Shown one piece after another: positions 1 to 8,325 of a stretch of 43,485 bases of DNA. The notes beneath the pieces were generated by a model. The model was not told the origin of the DNA, did not search any database, and saw only the letters and a program-made list of their open reading frames with translations. The translations under genes and the position numbers were made by a program. Within the stretch, counting starts at the first letter, position 1; every line of letters begins with the position of its first letter. Origin of the DNA: an uncultured bacterium (GTDB lineage: Bacteria; Pseudomonadota; Gammaproteobacteria; Burkholderiales; Burkholderiaceae_E); NCBI GenBank assembly GCA_903866395.1, contig CAIPNM010000043.1, positions 1 to 43,485 on the forward strand, given 5' to 3'.

Positions 1-1
1 A

Positions 2-856
2 TTCGAACTCGGACTCGATTTTCTCAAGGCGGGGCTGCTTGATCGTGCCGATCATGCGTTCGGCCGGCTTGAATCGGGAAGCTGGGCCGAGCAGGCGCTT
101 CGGCATCGTCTGGAAATCGCCGAGCTGGTGCGCGACTGGCCACTCGCAATCTCGCTCGCCTCGCAGCTGCCCGTCGACGGCGCGGGCGCAGGGGGATCGA
201 AGCGCGCGATCATCCATTTTCATTGCGAGCTCGCGGCCAAGGCGTTGGCTGCAGCGGACGCTGCGGGTGATGCACTGGCCGAGCGCCATCTCGCTGAGGC
301 CTTTGCATTGGGTCCGGACCACCCCCGGGTATCGCTCATGCGGGCCGAGCTCGCGATGGCGCGGGGCGAGTCCGAGGCAGCCCTCTCCGCCTGGGAGGCC
401 TTGCGCGTGCGTCAGCCCGAGTGGTTTGTACTGGGCGCGCGGGCCTGGCTGCAGGCGAATCAGAAGCTGGGTCGGTTGAATGACGCGTTGGGCTCGCTTG
501 AGGCTCAGTTCGAGTCGCAGCGTTCGATCGAGCTGTTTTTGGTGCTCCTTGAGGCGCGGCTGGAGCAGGACGGTGCGCAGGCGGCTGTTGCGTGGGGGCG
601 GGCTGCGCTTGCGCGCGCCCCCAGTCTGGTGGGCCTGGACCGGCTGCTAGACATCGAACTCGCGCTGGCCGACGGACCGCGTCGCGACGAACTCGCGCTC
701 ACGCGAGGTCTGCTACGGGCGCAGGCTCAGCGTCAGTCACGCTACGTGTGCGCCCACTGCGGCTTTAAAGCACGCCAGTACTCCTGGCAGTGCCCAGGCT
801 GTAGCCGTTGGGAGTCGTGCGCGCCACAGCGCGCCGAGGAACTCGAGCGCGCCTGA
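2..856 (+). CDS. lapB: Lipopolysaccharide assembly protein LapB, 3' part (5' end outside window)
   Basis: The reading frame is open from base 2 to the TGA at 854-856 (284 codons), so the N-terminal membrane anchor and first TPRs lie left of the window. The visible part begins with a stretch typical of LapB (ELGLDFLKAGLLDRADHAF). It continues as helical TPR repeats and ends in a rubredoxin-like metal knuckle with spacing CxxC-x10-CxxC (CAHCGF ... CPGC) just before the stop. In the family, LapB (YciM) is an inner-membrane adaptor that controls LpxC turnover by FtsH and coordinates LPS synthesis with transport. E. coli LapB has 389 residues, so roughly the last three quarters are present. The four-Cys C-terminal knuckle is intact, which argues for a functional gene. 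Confidence 0.9.
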   Translation, partial: FELGLDFLKAGLLDRADHAFGRLESGSWAEQALRHRLEIAELVRDWPLAISLASQLPVDGAGAGGSKRAIIHFHCELAAKALAAADAAGDALAERHLAEAFALGPDHPRVSLMRAELAMARGESEAALSAWEALRVRQPEWFVLGARAWLQANQKLGRLNDALGSLEAQFESQRSIELFLVLLEARLEQDGAQAAVAWGRAALARAPSLVGLDRLLDIELALADGPRRDELALTRGLLRAQAQRQSRYVCAHCGFKARQYSWQCPGCSRWESCAPQRAEELERA

Positions 857-967
857 CGGGCTGGGGAGCGCCCGATGGCTTAGTTCGCCAGGCCGGGGTA
901 TCCCGTGCTGGGGCGGCGATCGCGGCGCAGGATGGCGACCCTGACCAGTCGGCTGAAGGGGCGGCTC

Positions 968-1531
968 ATGCGCAACATATCGCGTAATCAAAGGTTTTCA
1001 AGACAGGGGGCTGCGTGCGGCCGCGGCGTGAAGGCGTTGGCTGCCCAGTGCGCGTTGACGGTGGCAGGCCTTGCGCTGGTGCTTGCCTTCTTTGCTGAGG
1101 GCGCATTAGCCGCTCCAGCGGTGTCGGTCGATGCAAACGCTGCGCCCGCAGCTGAACTCGAACGCGTGCGCGGCATCGGGCCCGCGCTCGCGTCACGAAT
1201 TGTTGCGGCGAGATCAACCGGCGGACAGTTCCGCGATACCGATGACTTTCGGCGGAGGGTGCGCGGTGTGGGTGAGGCCAATCTGCGCCGCATGCTCGCC
1301 TCCGGGTTGGTGCTGGGCGGCGCTGCCCGGATCGTGCCGCTCAAGGCAGCCGCCCGAGACCGGGTTGATCTGGTGGTGGGCAATGTTCCGGCCAAATCCG
1401 AGTTTCGGGGGCTGGGGCGAATCGACGAGGTTCGGTGCTGCGCCTCGCAGGAGGCCGGCGAGGCGCAACCCGAGCGGCGGGCGGGGCAGGGGGCGGCGCG
1501 CCAGGCTTCAGGGCTCGAATCGCTACACTAG
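968..1531 (+). CDS. ComEA-like helix-hairpin-helix protein with signal/anchor segment
   Basis: I chose the ATG at 968 (187 residues) because a GAAGGGG stretch lies upstream; the frame is also open from an ATG at 905. A basic N-terminus is followed by a hydrophobic segment (around residues 23-45, ending ...GALAAPA) that looks like a signal peptide or membrane anchor. Next comes a tandem HhH module: SVDANAAPAAELERVRGIG, then a second hairpin around RRRVRGVGEANLRRML. This matches the DNA-binding domain of ComEA, which takes up DNA in natural competence, or small periplasmic ComEA-like proteins. After the HhH module there are about 80 residues rich in Ala, Arg and Gly with no domain I recognise; most short ComEA homologues stop soon after the HhH. 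Function beyond DNA binding is inferred. Confidence 0.7.
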   Translation: MRNISRNQRFSRQGAACGRGVKALAAQCALTVAGLALVLAFFAEGALAAPAVSVDANAAPAAELERVRGIGPALASRIVAARSTGGQFRDTDDFRRRVRGVGEANLRRMLASGLVLGGAARIVPLKAAARDRVDLVVGNVPAKSEFRGLGRIDEVRCCASQEAGEAQPERRAGQGAARQASGLESLH

Positions 1532-1549
1532 GCACGGGAGATCCTCGCC

Positions 1550-2434
1550 TTGAGCAACACCACCCTCATCGATCGGCTCGGCCTTTACTGGCGGCTGGTG
1601 CGCTTGCACAAGCCAATCGGCACGCTGCTGCTGCTGTGGCCCACCTTGTGGGCGGTCTTTATCGCCAGTTCGGGGCGCCCCGATGCCTACACCGTATTCG
1701 CGTTTTGCCTCGGCACCCTTCTCATGCGGTCGGCGGGGTGCGCCATCAACGACTTTGCCGATCGCGACTTCGATCGCCACGTCAAACGCACCCGTGATCG
1801 GCCGCTCACGGCAGGGCTGATCGCGCCCTGGGAAGCGGTGGCGGTGTTTGTGGTGCTTTCGCTTCTAGCGCTCCCGCTGGTCTGGCCGTTCAATCCGCTC
1901 ACCTGGGCGCTCGCCGGCGTGGCTGCGTTTCTGGCGGCGAGCTATCCCTACACCAAGCGGTTCCTTGCTATTCCCCAAGCGTATCTCGGTATCGCCTTCG
2001 GCTTTGGTATCCCTATGGGATACGCGGCGGTGCTGGGCACAGTACCGCTCTCGGGCTGGGTGATGCTCGCCGCCAACGTCGCGTGGGCGATTGCCTATGA
2101 CACCGAATACGCCATGGTCGATCGCGATGACGATCTGCAGATCGGTATCCGTACCTCGGCGATCACCTTCGGACGTTTTGATCTGTTGGCGGTGGTGGCG
2201 TGCTATGCGCTCACCCTCGTAATGCTTGGCTGGGTAGGCGTGCTCGAAGGACTCGGACCGGCCTATTTCTCGGGGCTCGCAGTCGCTGCAATGCTTGCCG
2301 CCTATCACTACACGCTCATCCGGTCTCGCAGCCGAGAGGGATGCTTCCGGGCTTTCAATCACAACAACTGGCTGGGGGCCGCAGTCTTTGCGGGCGTGCT
2401 GGCCGACGCCTGGTTGGGAGGCGCCTGGCGCTGA
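1550..2434 (+). CDS. ubiA: 4-hydroxybenzoate octaprenyltransferase UbiA
   Basis: 294 residues, starting at TTG with GGGAG about 8 bases upstream. UbiA is an integral membrane prenyltransferase that attaches the polyprenyl tail to 4-hydroxybenzoate in ubiquinone synthesis. The first Asp-rich motif is NDFADRDFD (residues 67-75), followed by the [13 protein letters not shown] signature. The second is [12 protein letters not shown] (184-195). Both bind the Mg-diphosphate of the prenyl donor. Roughly eight to nine hydrophobic segments are visible and the length equals that of E. coli UbiA (about 290). It sits 18 bases after the ComEA-like gene and converges on proC. A 9-bp hairpin spans the stop codon. 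Confidence 0.95.
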   Translation: MSNTTLIDRLGLYWRLVRLHKPIGTLLLLWPTLWAVFIASSGRPDAYTVFAFCLGTLLMRSAGCAINDFADRDFDRHVKRTRDRPLTAGLIAPWEAVAVFVVLSLLALPLVWPFNPLTWALAGVAAFLAASYPYTKRFLAIPQAYLGIAFGFGIPMGYAAVLGTVPLSGWVMLAANVAWAIAYDTEYAMVDRDDDLQIGIRTSAITFGRFDLLAVVACYALTLVMLGWVGVLEGLGPAYFSGLAVAAMLAAYHYTLIRSRSREGCFRAFNHNNWLGAAVFAGVLADAWLGGAWR

Positions 2435-2444
2435 ACCAGGCGCC
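2420..2444. terminator. Hairpin spanning the ubiA stop codon, possible two-way terminator
   Basis: A perfect 9-bp inverted repeat: GGCGCCTGG at 2420-2428 pairs with CCAGGCGCC at 2436-2444 across a 7-base loop that contains the TGA stop of ubiA. It lies in the 28-base gap and gene end between the convergent ubiA and proC genes. There is no run of T on either side, so intrinsic termination is not assured. It could instead act as a 3'-end stabiliser. Confidence 0.4.
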
Positions 2445-2462
2445 GGCGCTCAGCGGTTGAAC

Positions 2463-3272
2463 CTAGCGCCCGAATTCGTCGCCCAGTTCGGCTCCGCGAC
2501 GGGCCGCGGCCGCCAGGGCCTGCTCCATCCAGGCGCCCAGACGGGACTCCTCCATCACCGCCAGCGCTGCGGCGGTCGTGCCGCCCTTGGAGGTCACACG
2601 TTCGCGGAGAATCGAAGGCGGCTCCGATGAGCGGGCGGCCAGCTCAGCGGCGCCGCGAAAAGTGGCGAGGGTGAGCTTGCGCGCATCAGACTGCGACAAA
2701 CCGAGCTTGATGCCTGCCTGCTCAATGGCTTCGATGAAACGAAACACATAGGCCGGGCCGCTTCCGCTCACCGCAGTCACGGCGTCGATCAGCGACTCGT
2801 CTTCGACCCACAGCGTCTCGCCCACGGTTTGCAGGATCGATTCGGCGGTGGCCCGGTCATCGGCGGCCACTTCTGGCGCAGCACACAGGCCGGTGATGCC
2901 CAGCCCGATCAGAGCCGGCGTGTTGGGCATGGCCCGGACGATGCGCCGGTGGCCAGCAAGCCAGCGCTGAAGATCAGCAATCCGGATGCCTGCGGCAACG
3001 CTGATCACTAACTGCCCTGACACCCAGGCTGCGCAGGCCTGAGCGGCCTCCCGCATCTGCTGGGGCTTAACCGCGAGCACCACCACGTCGGCGTCCAATG
3101 CGGCCTGCTCGGGCGCTGCGAAGCAGCGTGCGCCGAACCGCGACTGCAACTGCTCGCGCTGCGGAGCAACCGGATCAACAACCGATATTTGCGGGGCGTT
3201 CGGGGTCTTGCCGGCCAGCCCGCCGATCAGCGCGGTAGCCATGTTGCCGCCGCCAATGAACACTATCCGCAT
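2463..3272 (-). CDS. proC: Pyrroline-5-carboxylate reductase ProC
   Basis: 269 residues from ATG at 3272. This start has GGAG six bases upstream and places the Rossmann motif (MRIVFIGGGNMATALIGG) at the very N-terminus, as in the family; the frame is open further upstream but would overlap murJ. ProC reduces pyrroline-5-carboxylate to proline with NAD(P)H, the last step of proline synthesis. The C-terminal signature (ERVTSKGGTTAAAL) and the VSGSGPAYVF segment of the dimer and substrate-binding domain are present. It lies 77 bases downstream of murJ on the same strand. proA, the second enzyme of the pathway, is also in the window but in another operon. Confidence 0.96.
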   Translation of the reverse strand: MRIVFIGGGNMATALIGGLAGKTPNAPQISVVDPVAPQREQLQSRFGARCFAAPEQAALDADVVVLAVKPQQMREAAQACAAWVSGQLVISVAAGIRIADLQRWLAGHRRIVRAMPNTPALIGLGITGLCAAPEVAADDRATAESILQTVGETLWVEDESLIDAVTAVSGSGPAYVFRFIEAIEQAGIKLGLSQSDARKLTLATFRGAAELAARSSEPPSILRERVTSKGGTTAAALAVMEESRLGAWMEQALAAAARRGAELGDEFGR

Positions 3273-3349
3273 CGAAGTCTCCGTGAGGGTCGTATCGCTT
3301 GATGGCTGGCGAGGGTACCGGATTTTCGGGCCGCGCCTCGCGCCGGCGT

Positions 3350-4900
3350 TCAGTCCCTGCGCATGAATTGTCTTGGTCTCAGGCCCATCAGGAGTAGCGC
3401 CCCCAGATAGGTGGCGGCCGCAAGCGCTACCAGTGACAGCGCCAGTGCCGCTCGCAGCATGGGTGAGGCCTGCAGGCCGATCCAATCAAAACGAGGCACG
3501 CTGAGCACAAGCAGCAGCGCCATCGCAGCCGCGGCGACCAACACCTTCAAAGTAAACATGCCCCAACCGGCGGCGGGTTGGTACGTGCCGTTTCTGAGCA
3601 GGCCGCGTAATAGCAGTGCCGCGTTGCACCAGGCGGCCACCGAGATCGAGAGTGCAAGACCAGCGTGCGCAAGCCAGGGAACGAAAACTAGATTCATGAG
3701 CTGGGTGGCGACGAGTACCGCCAGTGCGATCTTGACCGGTGTACGGATGTCTTGCCTCGCGTAGAAACCCGGGGCCAGTACCTTGACCGCAATCAGGCCC
3801 AGGAGCCCCACCGAGTAGGCGAGCACCGCCTGCTGGGTCATGGCGACGTCGTGCGCGCCGAACCGCCCATAGTGAAAAAGCAGCGCTGTGAGTGGTTCGG
3901 CCATCAGCGCGAGCCCGACCATGCCGGGAATCGACAACATCACACACAGTCGGAGCCCCCAGTCGAGGAGGCTCGTGTATTCACCGGTGTCGCTGCGCTG
4001 GCCGGCTCGTGCGAGGGAGGGGAGCAGGACCGTTCCCAGCGCCACGCCCAGCAGCGCCGTCGGAAATTCCATGAGTCGGTCACCAAAAGAAACCCAGCTC
4101 ACGCTGCCGGGCGCGAGCCGCGAGGCGATGTGAGTGTTGATGACAAGGCTCAACTGGGCTACCGACACCGCGAGCACAGCCGGTCCCATACGAACAATGA
4201 TGGCGCGTACGTCAGGATCGGCAAACGCCGCAAACGGATTCAGTCCGATCGAGGGCAGCATGCCGATGCGCTTTAGCGCCGGCCACTGCAGCGCTAGCTG
4301 GGCCACGCCCCCGGCCATGACCCCCGCCGCCAGTGCAAGTACCGGCGGATCGATGCGTGAGGAGAGGACGAGCGCCGCGGCAATCATGGCAACGTTGAGC
4401 AGCACCGGTGTGAAGGCGGGAACGGCGAAACGCTTCCAGGTGTTCAGAACGCCCGCGGCAAGCGCGACCATGGAGATGAGCAAGATGTAGGGAAACATCC
4501 AGCGGGTCATCAGGATGGCGGCCGCCTCGGCTGAGGGCTCCAAGCCGGCGGCCATCAGCCAGACCAGAAGTGGCGCGCCGAGAATGCCCGCCATCGTGAC
4601 CGCGAGAAGCGACCAGAAGAGTGCGGTCGCGACCCGGCTCGCAAAGACGCGCGCCTGCTCGCTATTGCCCTGTTCTGCCTGAAGCTTGCGCTCAGCGAGC
4701 ATGGGAACAAATGCCTGCGAGAACGCGCCCTCAGCGAAGAGTCGCCTCAACATGTTGGGCAGGCGGAAGGCCACGAAAAACGCGTCGGTGGCGGCGGACG
4801 CGCCAAACAGTGACGCGATCAGCGTTTCGCGAATGAGCCCGGTGATCCGAGACAGGAGCGTAAAGCCGCTCACTGTCGCCGCCGCTTTTAGCAGGTTCAC
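3350..4900 (-). CDS. murJ: Lipid II flippase MurJ
   Basis: 516 residues from GTG at 4900. I chose this over the open upstream ATG at 4966 because the family start is MNLL-like (here [19 protein letters not shown]) and GGAG lies 8 bases upstream. MurJ (MviN) is a MOP-superfamily inner-membrane protein that flips lipid II for peptidoglycan synthesis. About 14 hydrophobic segments are visible. Characteristic stretches include [16 protein letters not shown] near the N-terminus and [20 protein letters not shown] around residues 45-65. Length agrees with E. coli MurJ (511). It is divergent from rpsT, an arrangement common in proteobacteria. Confidence 0.96.
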   Translation of the reverse strand: MNLLKAAATVSGFTLLSRITGLIRETLIASLFGASAATDAFFVAFRLPNMLRRLFAEGAFSQAFVPMLAERKLQAEQGNSEQARVFASRVATALFWSLLAVTMAGILGAPLLVWLMAAGLEPSAEAAAILMTRWMFPYILLISMVALAAGVLNTWKRFAVPAFTPVLLNVAMIAAALVLSSRIDPPVLALAAGVMAGGVAQLALQWPALKRIGMLPSIGLNPFAAFADPDVRAIIVRMGPAVLAVSVAQLSLVINTHIASRLAPGSVSWVSFGDRLMEFPTALLGVALGTVLLPSLARAGQRSDTGEYTSLLDWGLRLCVMLSIPGMVGLALMAEPLTALLFHYGRFGAHDVAMTQQAVLAYSVGLLGLIAVKVLAPGFYARQDIRTPVKIALAVLVATQLMNLVFVPWLAHAGLALSISVAAWCNAALLLRGLLRNGTYQPAAGWGMFTLKVLVAAAAMALLLVLSVPRFDWIGLQASPMLRAALALSLVALAAATYLGALLLMGLRPRQFMRRD

Positions 4901-4967
4901 CTCGAGCACTCCGCTGGCGGCCGGCACCGGACAACGCGGGCTGCCTGCAACCGCGCCATTGGGCAAT

Positions 4968-4997
4968 TTGGCGGGCCGACCGAAATCGGGTTACACT
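4968..4997 (+). promoter_or_regulatory. Probable sigma-70 promoter of rpsT
   Basis: TTGGCG (4968-4973) and TACACT (4992-4997) are separated by 18 bases, a fair sigma-70 pair in the murJ-rpsT divergent gap. It would give a leader of about 50 bases, which carries two similar pyrimidine-plus-GGG stretches (5015-5025 and 5035-5044). Assigned by inspection only. Confidence 0.45.
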
Positions 4998-5052
4998 TCA
5001 AAGCTTTCCCTTCGTCTTTTCCGGGTTCACCGGATCTTTTCGGGATTGTCCC

Positions 5053-5316
5053 ATGGCAAACATTGCGTCGGCGCGTAAGCGCGCCCGGCAGTCGGTCCGT
5101 CTTAATGCGCAGAACTCGAGCCAGCGCTCGACGCTTCGTACGGCAATCAAGAGTGTTCGCAAGGCCATTGGCGCTGGCGACAAGGCGGCTGCCACCCAGG
5201 TGATGCAGCAGGCTCAGTCGGTCATTGACCGTATCTCTGATAAGCGCATCATTCATAAGAACGCCGCATCACGTTACAAGAGCCGCCTGGCTGCTGCCAT
5301 CAAGTCAATGGCCTGA
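5053..5316 (+). CDS. rpsT: 30S ribosomal protein S20
   Basis: 87 residues, the usual S20 length. It begins [20 protein letters not shown] and is Ala/Lys/Arg-rich and all-helical, ending [12 protein letters not shown]20 binds 16S rRNA early in 30S assembly. It is monocistronic and divergent from murJ. The last 17 bases overlap the 3' end of the convergent yggS-type gene. No strong Shine-Dalgarno precedes the ATG, which is common for rpsT; E. coli rpsT is autoregulated through weak initiation. Confidence 0.97.
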   Translation: MANIASARKRARQSVRLNAQNSSQRSTLRTAIKSVRKAIGAGDKAAATQVMQQAQSVIDRISDKRIIHKNAASRYKSRLAAAIKSMA

Positions 5317-6079
5317 CGACCGGTGATGGCGTAACAGAAGTGGGGCGTCGCCCGAACAGGGCGGTGCCCACTCGGACGAGGGTTGCACCCTCAGCAACCG
5401 CTGCCTCGAGATCGTCCGACATCCCCATCGAAAGCGTATCGAAACAGTTGGCATCGATGCCTTGAGCGTTGAGTGCCCGTTGGATGCCTTCGAATAATTG
5501 TCTGAGTGCAGCAAAGCGCGATCGTTGTAGCCCAACGTCGTCGCTGGGCTCGGGGATGGTCATGAGGCCTCGCAGCTGTAAGCCTGGCAACCGCGCCACC
5601 GCGAGTGCAAGCGGTAGGGCTTCAGTCGGCTCGCAGCCGCTCTTGCTTTCTTCTCCCGACACATTGACCTGCACGCACACCTGAAGCGGCTGGCTGCCCG
5701 CAGGGCGCTGCTCGGACAGCCTGACGGCAATTTTTTCTCGTTCGACGGAATGAACCCAGTGGAAGTGCTCGGCGATCGGGCGGGTTTTATTCGATTGAAT
5801 CGGACCAATGAAGTGCCACTCAATGGGGCTTGATCCGGCGGCTTCACACGCGGCAATTTTTGCCAGTGCTTCCTGCAGGTAATTTTCGCCGAAAGCGTGT
5901 TGGCCGAGCAGGGCGAGTTCAAGCACGCGCGATGCTTCCCAGGTCTTGCTCACCGCAAGGAGGGACACCGAAGCGGGCGCGCGCCCGGCGGCCGCGCAGG
6001 CCTGACGGATTCGGTCCTGCACGGCGGCCAGTCGCGAGGAAGCGGTGTCGGCTGGAGACAAGGCAGCGGGCGTGTTCAT
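5300..6079 (-). CDS. YggS-family PLP homeostasis protein
   Basis: 259 residues. This family (YggS/PROSC/YBL036C) is a single-domain fold-type III alanine-racemase-like barrel that binds pyridoxal phosphate and maintains the PLP pool and amino-acid balance; no enzyme activity is established. The PLP lysine is K45 in LLAVSKTWE. The [20 protein letters not shown] and [13 protein letters not shown] signatures are all present. The ATG overlaps the stop of the upstream rlmL-like gene (ATGA), so translation is probably coupled. The 3' end overlaps rpsT tail to tail by 17 bases. In many proteobacteria yggS sits beside proC; here the two lie on either side of rpsT-murJ. Confidence 0.93.
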   Translation of the reverse strand: MNTPAALSPADTASSRLAAVQDRIRQACAAAGRAPASVSLLAVSKTWEASRVLELALLGQHAFGENYLQEALAKIAACEAAGSSPIEWHFIGPIQSNKTRPIAEHFHWVHSVEREKIAVRLSEQRPAGSQPLQVCVQVNVSGEESKSGCEPTEALPLALAVARLPGLQLRGLMTIPEPSDDVGLQRSRFAALRQLFEGIQRALNAQGIDANCFDTLSMGMSDDLEAAVAEGATLVRVGTALFGRRPTSVTPSPVVRPLT

Positions 6080-7692
6080 CGGGCCGGGCGGTCAAAGATT
6101 TCAAAGCAGAACAGGCGGCACTCGATCGCGCCGTTAAAGAGCGGTGTGCGTCGTCTGGGCTGCATGCCGAGTTGTCGCGGTAATTCGGGATCGGGCGAGA
6201 GAAAACAGGCGCGCCAGCCGCCGAAATGCTGGCGCAGCGTGGCACCGATGCGCTGCATGGCGAGCTGGTGTGCGCGGTCGGAGTCGGTCATCGGAGCGGG
6301 GGGCTCGGCGCCAGTTGAGCGCTCGTCGGCTGCGAGGTCATGGGGGGCGTGCAGCTGTGCATAGAGGCGCTCGCCGTATGGCGGGTTGGTCACGATGATG
6401 CCGCGCGGACCCGCAAGCGGAGCCTGATTGACGGGTGCTGGCGGGGTCTGCGTAGCGGGTGCGGGTAGGGGCGCGGGTATGGGCGTAACCCGCGGCGCGC
6501 CGAAGTCCTCCACCTTCAAGTCAACAGTACCCTCGGGAACGCCGGCACGCAGCAGATTGCGTCGCGTACGCTCGACGGCCCGGGGGTCGATATCGGCCCC
6601 GGAAATCGCCAGCGCCCTTTGCGAGGACACGACTGCGGCGCAGGACGCACTCGCCTTCTGCTCGGCCGCCTGCTTCAGGTTCGCAAACGCCACGGCATCA
6701 AACCCCTTTAGCTTCTCAAAACCGAAGCTGCGTCCCCGTCCTGGCGCAATGCCAAGGGTGCGCTGCGCGGCTTCGATGAGGAGCGTGCCTGACCCACAGA
6801 GCGGGTCGTGGAGCGGGGTGTCGGGTTGCCATCCGGCGAGGGCCAGGAGCCCGGCTGCAAGGTTCTCTTTGAGGGGCGCTGCGCCCGCGGAATCGTCAAC
6901 GCCGCGCCAGCCGCGCTTGAAGAGTGACTCTCCCGAGAGGTCGAGATAAATCGTGGCGTCGATCGCATCGAGAAATGCGAACACCCGGACGTCGGGCGAC
7001 CGGGTGTCGACAGACGGACGAGCCCCGGCGAGTTCGCGAAAACGGTCACAGATCGCGTCCTTCACTCGCAGGGCGGCGAAGTTCAAGCTACGTAGCGGCG
7101 AACGATGTGCCGACACATCGACACGCAGGGTCAGCCGCTCGCTGAACCAGCGCTCCCACTCGGTTCGACGTACCAGCTTGTAGAGCTCGTCTTCGTCGCG
7201 GCAGCGGGCGGTTGCGACGCGCATTAAGACGCGGCTGGCGATACGGCTGTGCAGGTTGACCGCCATGGCGAGCGCGGGGCTACCGCTGAAGGCCACGCCG
7301 CCACCGGTGGGCCGGCACGCGTCAGCGCCCAGCGCGGTGAGTTCCTCGGCGAGCGCCGGTTCGAGTCCGCGTGGACACGGTGCGAACAGCTGCAGACCCG
7401 CGCCCGCGCGCGGCGCGACGGGTTGCTGCGAGGACGGGTGTTGCGGACGGGGCTGCTCGGCGCGAGGTTGCTGCGGACGAGGTTGTTGCGGACGGGGCTG
7501 CTGCGGGCGGGGCTGCTGCGGACGAGGTTGCTCCGCGCCAGGCGGCCTTTCGCGGGGCTGCTGCGAGGCGAGCTGCTGCACGGTTTGCGATGGACCACCC
7601 GGTGTCGGAGCCGTTGATCTCTGCGGGGTCGATCGCGGGCCGATTCGGTGCGTACGCCGGTCGGGGCGGGGTGTTTCCGGTGAGTGCGCCAT
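6076..7692 (-). CDS. rlmL: THUMP-domain class I 23S rRNA guanine-N2 methyltransferase (RlmL-like)
   Basis: 538 residues from ATG at 7692, one base after the stop of the upstream gene; the frame stays open further but would overlap that gene. Order of parts: about 95 residues of Pro/Gln/Arg-rich sequence with a pentapeptide repeat; a ferredoxin-like/THUMP region (about 97-265); then a Rossmann methyltransferase with motif I DPLCGSGTLLIEAA (around 297) and catalytic NPPY (436-439, in IIVTNPPYGERL). In E. coli the fused RlmKL makes m2G2445 and m7G2069; here only the RlmL half is present, as in many betaproteobacteria. A Pro/Ala-rich insert (about residues 402-428) precedes the NPPY motif. The rRNA position methylated is inferred from homology. 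Confidence 0.88.
   Translation of the reverse strand: MAHSPETPRPDRRTHRIGPRSTPQRSTAPTPGGPSQTVQQLASQQPRERPPGAEQPRPQQPRPQQPRPQQPRPQQPRAEQPRPQHPSSQQPVAPRAGAGLQLFAPCPRGLEPALAEELTALGADACRPTGGGVAFSGSPALAMAVNLHSRIASRVLMRVATARCRDEDELYKLVRRTEWERWFSERLTLRVDVSAHRSPLRSLNFAALRVKDAICDRFRELAGARPSVDTRSPDVRVFAFLDAIDATIYLDLSGESLFKRGWRGVDDSAGAAPLKENLAAGLLALAGWQPDTPLHDPLCGSGTLLIEAAQRTLGIAPGRGRSFGFEKLKGFDAVAFANLKQAAEQKASASCAAVVSSQRALAISGADIDPRAVERTRRNLLRAGVPEGTVDLKVEDFGAPRVTPIPAPLPAPATQTPPAPVNQAPLAGPRGIIVTNPPYGERLYAQLHAPHDLAADERSTGAEPPAPMTDSDRAHQLAMQRIGATLRQHFGGWRACFLSPDPELPRQLGMQPRRRTPLFNGAIECRLFCFEIFDRPAR
7438..7536. repeat. 15-bp tandem repeat coding for a Gln-Pro-Arg-Pro-Gln linker
   Basis: About seven imperfect copies of a 15-base unit (on the plus strand a GGACGGGGCTGCTGC-like unit) lie inside the rlmL-like gene. 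They encode repeating PQQPR/AEQPR pentapeptides at residues about 53-85. The unit is a multiple of three, so copy-number change would keep the frame. The copies differ mainly at third codon positions and A-E versus P-Q substitutions, consistent with an expanded and then drifting array. Confidence 0.85.
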
Positions 7693-7693
7693 A

Positions 7694-8308
7694 TCAGCTG
7701 CGCGCGCCGACGCGGCTAGCCAGTGCCCGCTCCAGGAAGTCGAGCCTATCCTGGCCCCAGAATGGTTCGTCCTGCCAGACATACCAGGGAGCGCCAAACA
7801 CGTGGCGTGCGATGGCTTCTTTCGTATTGGCTTCGTAGCGGACGATGGCATCGGGACGCCGGGCAACAATAGCCTCACCATCCAGACCGGCTTCGGCGAT
7901 AAGAGCCGCCATCACCTGGGGGTCGGCGATGTTGCGATCTTCGGCCCAGACCGCACTCAGCACGCGCCCGGCCAGATCGAGCGCAGCCGGGTCGCCATGA
8001 TGCAGTTGCGCGCCGATCAGCACGAGCGCGGCATCGTCGCCGCCCACCGGAAAGAATCGCGGCTGCACGTTGAGAGGGAGGCCCGTCATATCGCGCCAGC
8101 GGGCAAGCTCGACCAATCGGTAAGCCTGCCGCTGAGGCGCGCGCTGGGGGAGTGGCAGCCCACCTGATTGCGGGAACACCTTGCCCAGATCAATCGGCAT
8201 CATCCGAATCGGGATTGCGCGACCCGCGCAGAGATCGCGCAGTCGCTGATGGCCCAGGTAGGTCCAGGGCGATGTCGGGGCCATGAAGTAGTCGAGCGTA
8301 TGGGGCAC
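7694..8308 (-). CDS. DsbA-fold 2-hydroxychromene-2-carboxylate isomerase family protein
   Basis: 204 residues from GTG at 8308, chosen because GAGG lies about 8 bases upstream and the family begins just before the first strand (HTLDYFMAPTSPWTYLG). The frame is open to 8404 but that would overlap hemJ. The family is a kappa-class glutathione-transferase/DsbA-like thioredoxin fold. The Ser in SPWTYLG occupies the glutathione-contacting position. The C-terminal GAPWYVWQDEPFWGQDRLDF motif is a strong family match. Characterised members isomerise 2-hydroxychromene-2-carboxylate in naphthalene catabolism, but no aromatic catabolic genes are adjacent. The true substrate here is unknown. Confidence 0.85.
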   Translation of the reverse strand: MPHTLDYFMAPTSPWTYLGHQRLRDLCAGRAIPIRMMPIDLGKVFPQSGGLPLPQRAPQRQAYRLVELARWRDMTGLPLNVQPRFFPVGGDDAALVLIGAQLHHGDPAALDLAGRVLSAVWAEDRNIADPQVMAALIAEAGLDGEAIVARRPDAIVRYEANTKEAIARHVFGAPWYVWQDEPFWGQDRLDFLERALASRVGARS

Positions 8309-8325
8309 GAAGGCGTCCTCGGGAG

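Noticed and set aside
3273-3485. Upstream extension of proC to 3485
   Set aside because: It would overlap murJ and put 71 unconserved residues ahead of the Rossmann motif; ATG 3272 has a good ribosome site.
7438-7536. Repeat array considered as a CRISPR
   Set aside because: 15-bp contiguous units with no spacers, in frame in a coding gene; no cas genes.
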